This document shows positions 54,559 through 57,574 of a stretch of DNA of 57,574 nt, piece by piece. How positions within the stretch are numbered: position 1 is the stretch's first letter; the number at the start of each line of letters is the position of its first letter. The position numbers were made by a program, and so were the translations under genes. This DNA is from Flavobacterium psychrotolerans (GTDB taxonomy: Bacteria; Bacteroidota; Bacteroidia; Flavobacteriales; Flavobacteriaceae): assembly GCF_003097635.1 (NCBI RefSeq), contig NZ_QCZI01000020.1, positions 1-57,574 of the forward strand, in the 5' to 3' direction. The notes below the pieces were generated by a model. That model searched no databases. It was not told the origin of the DNA and was given only the letters and a program-made list of their open reading frames with translations.

Positions 54559-54957
54559 TCAAATTCTTAGTACTCTTTGTGAAATGTAAATAGGATAAGA
54601 ATTTCCTAAAAAAGGAGGCGAGGTTTCAAAACGATTGTTAAAATAATTTAAAACAAAAAGTTTTGCTTGTGATGAAAACCATGGGTTAGGTAAGGTGTAT
54701 TTATCACTAAAAAAGATAGTTTTATTTCCATCACTTGCATCATCGGCATTGTGGTAATCTTCCTCTAAATCGATATCAATTTCCTCGAATAACGTTATTT
54801 TTCGGTCGTCATTTGAGAATTTTACGGGTCTGTTTTTTGTGAGATTTTGAATCGATAAGGAGCAGCTATTCTGTTCGTTTTTTGCAATAGCATGCAAAAA
54901 GCTACCTCCGCCTGGCAGAAGTGAAAAAACATACAAGAAAAATACAACTATATTCAT
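54559..54957 (-). CDS. Small secreted hypothetical protein upstream of efflux operon
   Basis: This 132-aa protein has an N-terminal hydrophobic segment (MNIVVFFLYVFSLLPGGGSFLHA) that may be a signal peptide, a very acidic middle (EEIDIDLEEDYHNADDASDG) and a C-terminal part with FETSPPFLGNSYPIYISQ. No family is recognised. It is 114 bp upstream of the adaptor gene on the same strand. A 15-nt A/T homopolymer (54990-55004) lies 33 bp before its start codon. Confidence 0.55.
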   Translation of the reverse strand: MNIVVFFLYVFSLLPGGGSFLHAIAKNEQNSCSLSIQNLTKNRPVKFSNDDRKITLFEEIDIDLEEDYHNADDASDGNKTIFFSDKYTLPNPWFSSQAKLFVLNYFNNRFETSPPFLGNSYPIYISQRVLRI

Positions 54958-54989
54958 TTGGGTGCAATATTAATGAAATATTGACCGGT

Positions 54990-55004
54990 AAAAAAAAAAA
55001 AAAA
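54990..55004. repeat. 15-nt poly-A/T tract upstream of the 54559-54957 gene
   Basis: This uninterrupted run of 15 A on the plus strand is 33-47 bp before the start codon of the minus-strand gene, where a promoter is expected (TTAATATTG lies between). Such runs slip during replication and can change promoter spacing. Confidence 0.8.
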
Positions 55005-55157
55005 GTTAAGAAAAGTATAAACTACCGAAAACGGTTTAGTTAAAATGGAATTCTAGGTTGTATATTAAAATTCAAAATCAATATATTGGATGAATAAGAA
55101 TCATAATTTTAGCAATAGAATTGTCAATCATCATTTGATTTTGAAATGGCAATAAAT

Positions 55158-55190
55158 AACCCTTTTAGCGTTTTAAATTCTAAAAGGGTT
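55158..55190. terminator. Terminator of the M42 peptidase gene
   Basis: AACCCTTTTAG (55158-55168) pairs exactly with 55180-55190, 9 bp after the peptidase stop codon on the minus strand. Confidence 0.8.
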
Positions 55191-55198
55191 GTTGAGTT

Positions 55199-56287
55199 TT
55201 ATTTAAAATAAGAAAAAGTATCCTCGTTTTCTATCTTTAATAAAGTTTCATAAATTAGACGAATTACATTCTCCACATCATCACGATGTACCATTTCTAC
55301 AGTAGTGTGCATATAACGTAAAGGCAGTGAGATTAATGCCGAAGCGACACCACCATTACTGTAGGCAAAAGCATCAGTGTCAGTTCCTGTAACTCTAGAA
55401 GAAGCGAGTCTTTGAAAAGGAATACCTTTTTCAATAGCAGTATCTAAAATTAATTCTCTTAAATTATTCTGAACCGCAGGTGCATAAGTAACTACAGGAC
55501 CTCTGCCTATTTTTGTTTCTCCTTCAATTTTCTTATCAATCATGGGGGTGGTAGAGTCATGGCAAACATCAGTTATTATGGCAACATTCGGTTTAATGGT
55601 TTGGGTAATCATTTCCGCACCACGTAAACCCACTTCTTCTTGAACCGAATTAGTGATATACAATCCAAAAGGGAGTTTTATTTTATTTTCATGTAACAAT
55701 CGAGCCACCTCGGCAATCATAAAGCCCCCCATGCGATTATCTATGGCGCGACAAACGAATTTGTTTTCGTTCATAATCATAAATTCATCAGGATAGGTAA
55801 TTACACAACCCACATGAACGCCCATCTTATCGACCTGTTCTTTAGTTTCGCAACCCAAATCAATAAATATATTGCTGGTTTTTGGATTTTCCTCTTTATC
55901 TCTATTTCGTGTATGAATGGCAGGCCAGCCAAAAACCCCTTTCACAATTCCTTTCTTTGTATGGATATTAACCCGTTTTGAAGGGGCAATTTGGTGATCG
56001 GAACCACCATTCCGGATTACATATACCAGACCGTCATCAGTAATGTAGTTTACGTACCATGCAATTTCGTCGGCATGGCCTTCAATCACTACCTTATAAG
56101 GAGCATCGGGATTAATAACTCCCACGGCTGTTCCGTAGGTATCCGTAATAAAAGTATCTACGTACGGTTTTACATAATCCATCCAAAGTTTTTGCCCTTC
56201 GGCTTCAAAACCAGTAGGGGAGGCATTATTTAAGTATTGTTCCAAGAAAGAAATGGAAGACTTTTTCAATATAGATTTTGTGCTCAT
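55199..56287 (-). CDS. M42 family aminopeptidase
   Basis: This 362-aa dinuclear zinc/cobalt aminopeptidase of the tetrahedral (TET) or glutamyl aminopeptidase type removes N-terminal residues from cytosolic peptides. Metal and catalytic motifs are EGHADEIAW, RAIDNRMGG, SVQEEVGLRG and ITDVCHDST, with HTTVEMVHRDDV near the C terminus. Full length, no signal peptide. It is divergent from the DUF4294 gene. Confidence 0.9.
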   Translation of the reverse strand: MSTKSILKKSSISFLEQYLNNASPTGFEAEGQKLWMDYVKPYVDTFITDTYGTAVGVINPDAPYKVVIEGHADEIAWYVNYITDDGLVYVIRNGGSDHQIAPSKRVNIHTKKGIVKGVFGWPAIHTRNRDKEENPKTSNIFIDLGCETKEQVDKMGVHVGCVITYPDEFMIMNENKFVCRAIDNRMGGFMIAEVARLLHENKIKLPFGLYITNSVQEEVGLRGAEMITQTIKPNVAIITDVCHDSTTPMIDKKIEGETKIGRGPVVTYAPAVQNNLRELILDTAIEKGIPFQRLASSRVTGTDTDAFAYSNGGVASALISLPLRYMHTTVEMVHRDDVENVIRLIYETLLKIENEDTFSYFK

Positions 56288-56368
56288 GAGTATTTTTTTG
56301 GCTAAATTATAAATTTGGCATTACACTTGCATATATAATGTATAATTTTGGCAATAAAATTTTCCTTT

Positions 56369-57043
56369 ATGAAGATTGTAAAGTACATCCTGTTTTCTTT
56401 TTTAATGTCAATTTCTGTTCACGCTCAGGTTACCCAAAAGGATACCATTAAAATGGGTTATGACTTAAAGGAAAACGATACGATATTAAGTGAACCTATT
56501 TTGTTGGATGAAATTGTAATTTTTAAAGAGAAACTAGATCCCGAAAGCAAAAAACAATTTCTTCTATTGCAAAACAGGGTCTACAAAACATATCCCTTTG
56601 CAAGGATTGCTTCTGAAAGACTGGCCTTACTGAGCAATACTATGAATAAACTACAATCCAATAAGGAAAAAAGGAAGTACTTTAAAATTGTAGAAGATTA
56701 TATGGAAAATGAATTTACCAATCAGCTAAAAAAATTATCACGTAAGCAAGGACAAATTTTGGTAAAACTCATTCACCGTCAGACTGGTTTCACAACATAT
56801 GATTTAATAAAGGACTATAAAAGCGGATGGAAAGCATTTTGGTCCAACAATACCGCAAGATTATTCGATATCAGTCTCAAAACCGGTTATGCTCCTTATG
56901 AAGTCAATGAGGATTACCTCATAGAAACCATCCTTTTTAGAGCATTCAATAGAGGAAGGCTTATCAAGCAAGAGCCGGCACATCCTATAAGCTACGACGA
57001 TTTGTCTGATTTTTGGGAGCAAAAAGCAATAAGAAAAAAATAA
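56369..57043 (+). CDS. DUF4294 exported protein
   Basis: This 224-aa protein has signal peptide MKIVKYILFSFLMSISVHAQ and the DUF4294 region (YKTYPFARIASERLALL, LIHRQTGFTTYDLIKDYKSGWKAFWSN). Conserved in Bacteroidota; function unknown. The ATG at 56369 is chosen over a TTG at 56348. That TTG coincides with the -10-like TAATTTTG (56343-56350) and would spoil the signal peptide. Confidence 0.8.
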   Translation: MKIVKYILFSFLMSISVHAQVTQKDTIKMGYDLKENDTILSEPILLDEIVIFKEKLDPESKKQFLLLQNRVYKTYPFARIASERLALLSNTMNKLQSNKEKRKYFKIVEDYMENEFTNQLKKLSRKQGQILVKLIHRQTGFTTYDLIKDYKSGWKAFWSNNTARLFDISLKTGYAPYEVNEDYLIETILFRAFNRGRLIKQEPAHPISYDDLSDFWEQKAIRKK

Positions 57044-57048
57044 AATTC

Positions 57049-57150
57049 TCTTTTGGGCGTGGCCTTTCAGGTCGGGCTATACGCTACAAGTCCTCATCAC
57101 GCTAAAAAGCGTGATTGCGGGATTTCCGCTGCTATCCCTCACGCAACACA
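57049..57150. repeat. Intergenic repeat segment with small hairpin
   Basis: The stretch TTGGGCGTGGCCTTTCAGGT, continuing with GGGCTATACGCTACAAGTCC, looks like a GC-richer repeat family seen between genes in flavobacteria. Inside it, ATCACGCT (57096-57103) pairs with 57108-57115 over an AAAA loop, and a related CCTCACGCAA segment follows. No believable gene covers this region; the open frame at 57111-57485 has repeat-like composition. Confidence 0.45.
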
Positions 57151-57298
57151 AAACCAAAATACTTTTTCGGCATTTCAATTTTCATAGAATTACACGAGTA
57201 AAATTCCCAACAACCATTTTGCTCAAAAAAACTTCTAACCTCAAAAACCGTAAAATCAAACAGTTAAAAAAAACTTTTAAAAAAAGGGCTAAAAAGAT

Positions 57299-57328
57299 TT
57301 GGAAAGCTGAAAATACTGACTACTTTTG
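57299..57328 (+). promoter_or_regulatory. Tandem strong promoter, P1 (candidate)
   Basis: TTTG ending at 57301, a 19-bp spacer and TACTTTTG (57321-57328) are followed by CACCCGC at the expected start. An A-tract-rich block (57262-57297) precedes it like an UP element. Confidence 0.55.
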
Positions 57329-57405
57329 CACCCGCATTGAAGCAGACGTTCTACCTTGTTTATTGAAAAGCGGATTAAAAAAATCGAATAAAATCGAAAA
57401 AACAT

Positions 57406-57436
57406 TTGCCAAAATAATAAAAAGGTTTTATCTTTG
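57406..57436 (+). promoter_or_regulatory. Tandem strong promoter, P2 (candidate)
   Basis: TTTG ending at 57408, a 20-bp spacer and TATCTTTG (57429-57436), a perfect TAnnTTTG, lie 108 bp after P1. A third A-tract-rich segment ending in CTTGCGAGATTAAAAAGA reaches the window edge as the left half of a possible P3. Such tandem promoters usually precede rRNA or other very active operons. Confidence 0.55.
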
Positions 57437-57574
57437 CCGACCCGTAAGGGGGGTCAAGTTCTTAGAGAGATTGGTTGGGGGTTAGGGATGATAAATCATC
57501 GAATCTAACACGAGAAGCGGACGAAAAAATAAATTTTCAAAAAACTTTTCAAAACCCTTGCGAGATTAAAAAGA

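Noticed and set aside
57111..57485. Open reading frame of 124 codons at the right edge
   Set aside because: It is Lys-rich, spans repeat segments and two promoter-like motifs, and has no recognisable domain. It is better read as promoter/leader DNA.

Overview
The window looks like chromosomal DNA of a Flavobacterium-like member of the Bacteroidota. The evidence is low GC, TAnnTTTG-type -10 motifs, a very large T9SS type B sorted protein, a bacillithiol synthesis gene (bshA), an LptD of the Bacteroidota type and many flavobacterial conserved hypotheticals (DUF4159, DUF4294, choice-of-anchor L). No tRNA, rRNA, CRISPR array or transposase gene was recognised inside the window.

Left accessory region (1-5553). 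On the minus strand there is a tyrosine recombinase whose C-terminal half resembles integron integrases. Downstream of it comes a 16-bp perfect hairpin, then one complete cassette-like unit (about 27-661) made of one unknown ORF plus an attC-like folded site. Upstream of the recombinase is an exact-length 177-bp tandem duplication, one copy of which carries a 212-bp MITE with a 9-bp target duplication. Further right are an orphan gene with its own terminator, a 43-bp tandem repeat array of 7 units, a small HTH/leucine-zipper protein, dispersed palindromic repeats, a VanX-like lipoprotein, and a transporter-gene remnant that ends exactly at a second MITE copy.

Ketose-utilisation cluster (5554-11498). 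A carbohydrate porin, a D-tagatose/D-psicose 3-epimerase family enzyme, a PfkB fructokinase and a FucP-family transporter form a minus-strand cluster. It faces a divergent NrtR/AraR-type regulator with a decayed Nudix box. A third MITE lies between the epimerase and the kinase. Two near-identical 11-bp sites in the divergent promoter region are candidate operators. The likely route is uptake of a ketohexose, epimerisation to D-fructose and phosphorylation to fructose 6-phosphate.

Core region (11550-57043). This part is mostly housekeeping: a THUMP-like methyltransferase, a 1404-aa T9SS protein, an AI-2E family permease, RsmE, TsaD, TamB, PfkA, GAPDH, a BadF-type kinase, RidA and LptD. These are followed by a plus-strand run of amidase, MlaD, two Fe-S proteins, a conserved small protein, a GH3-beta-lactamase fusion, BshA and a PrcB-like lipoprotein. 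Then come paired outer-membrane barrels, an LpxH-like phosphatase, chorismate synthase, a dicarboxylate symporter, YjdF, an RND efflux operon (adaptor-pump-outer membrane factor), an M42 peptidase and a DUF4294 protein.

Right edge (57044-57574). No gene is seen. There is a repeat-rich stretch followed by at least two, perhaps three, tandem strong-looking promoters, which suggest that a heavily transcribed unit, possibly an rRNA operon, begins just past the window.
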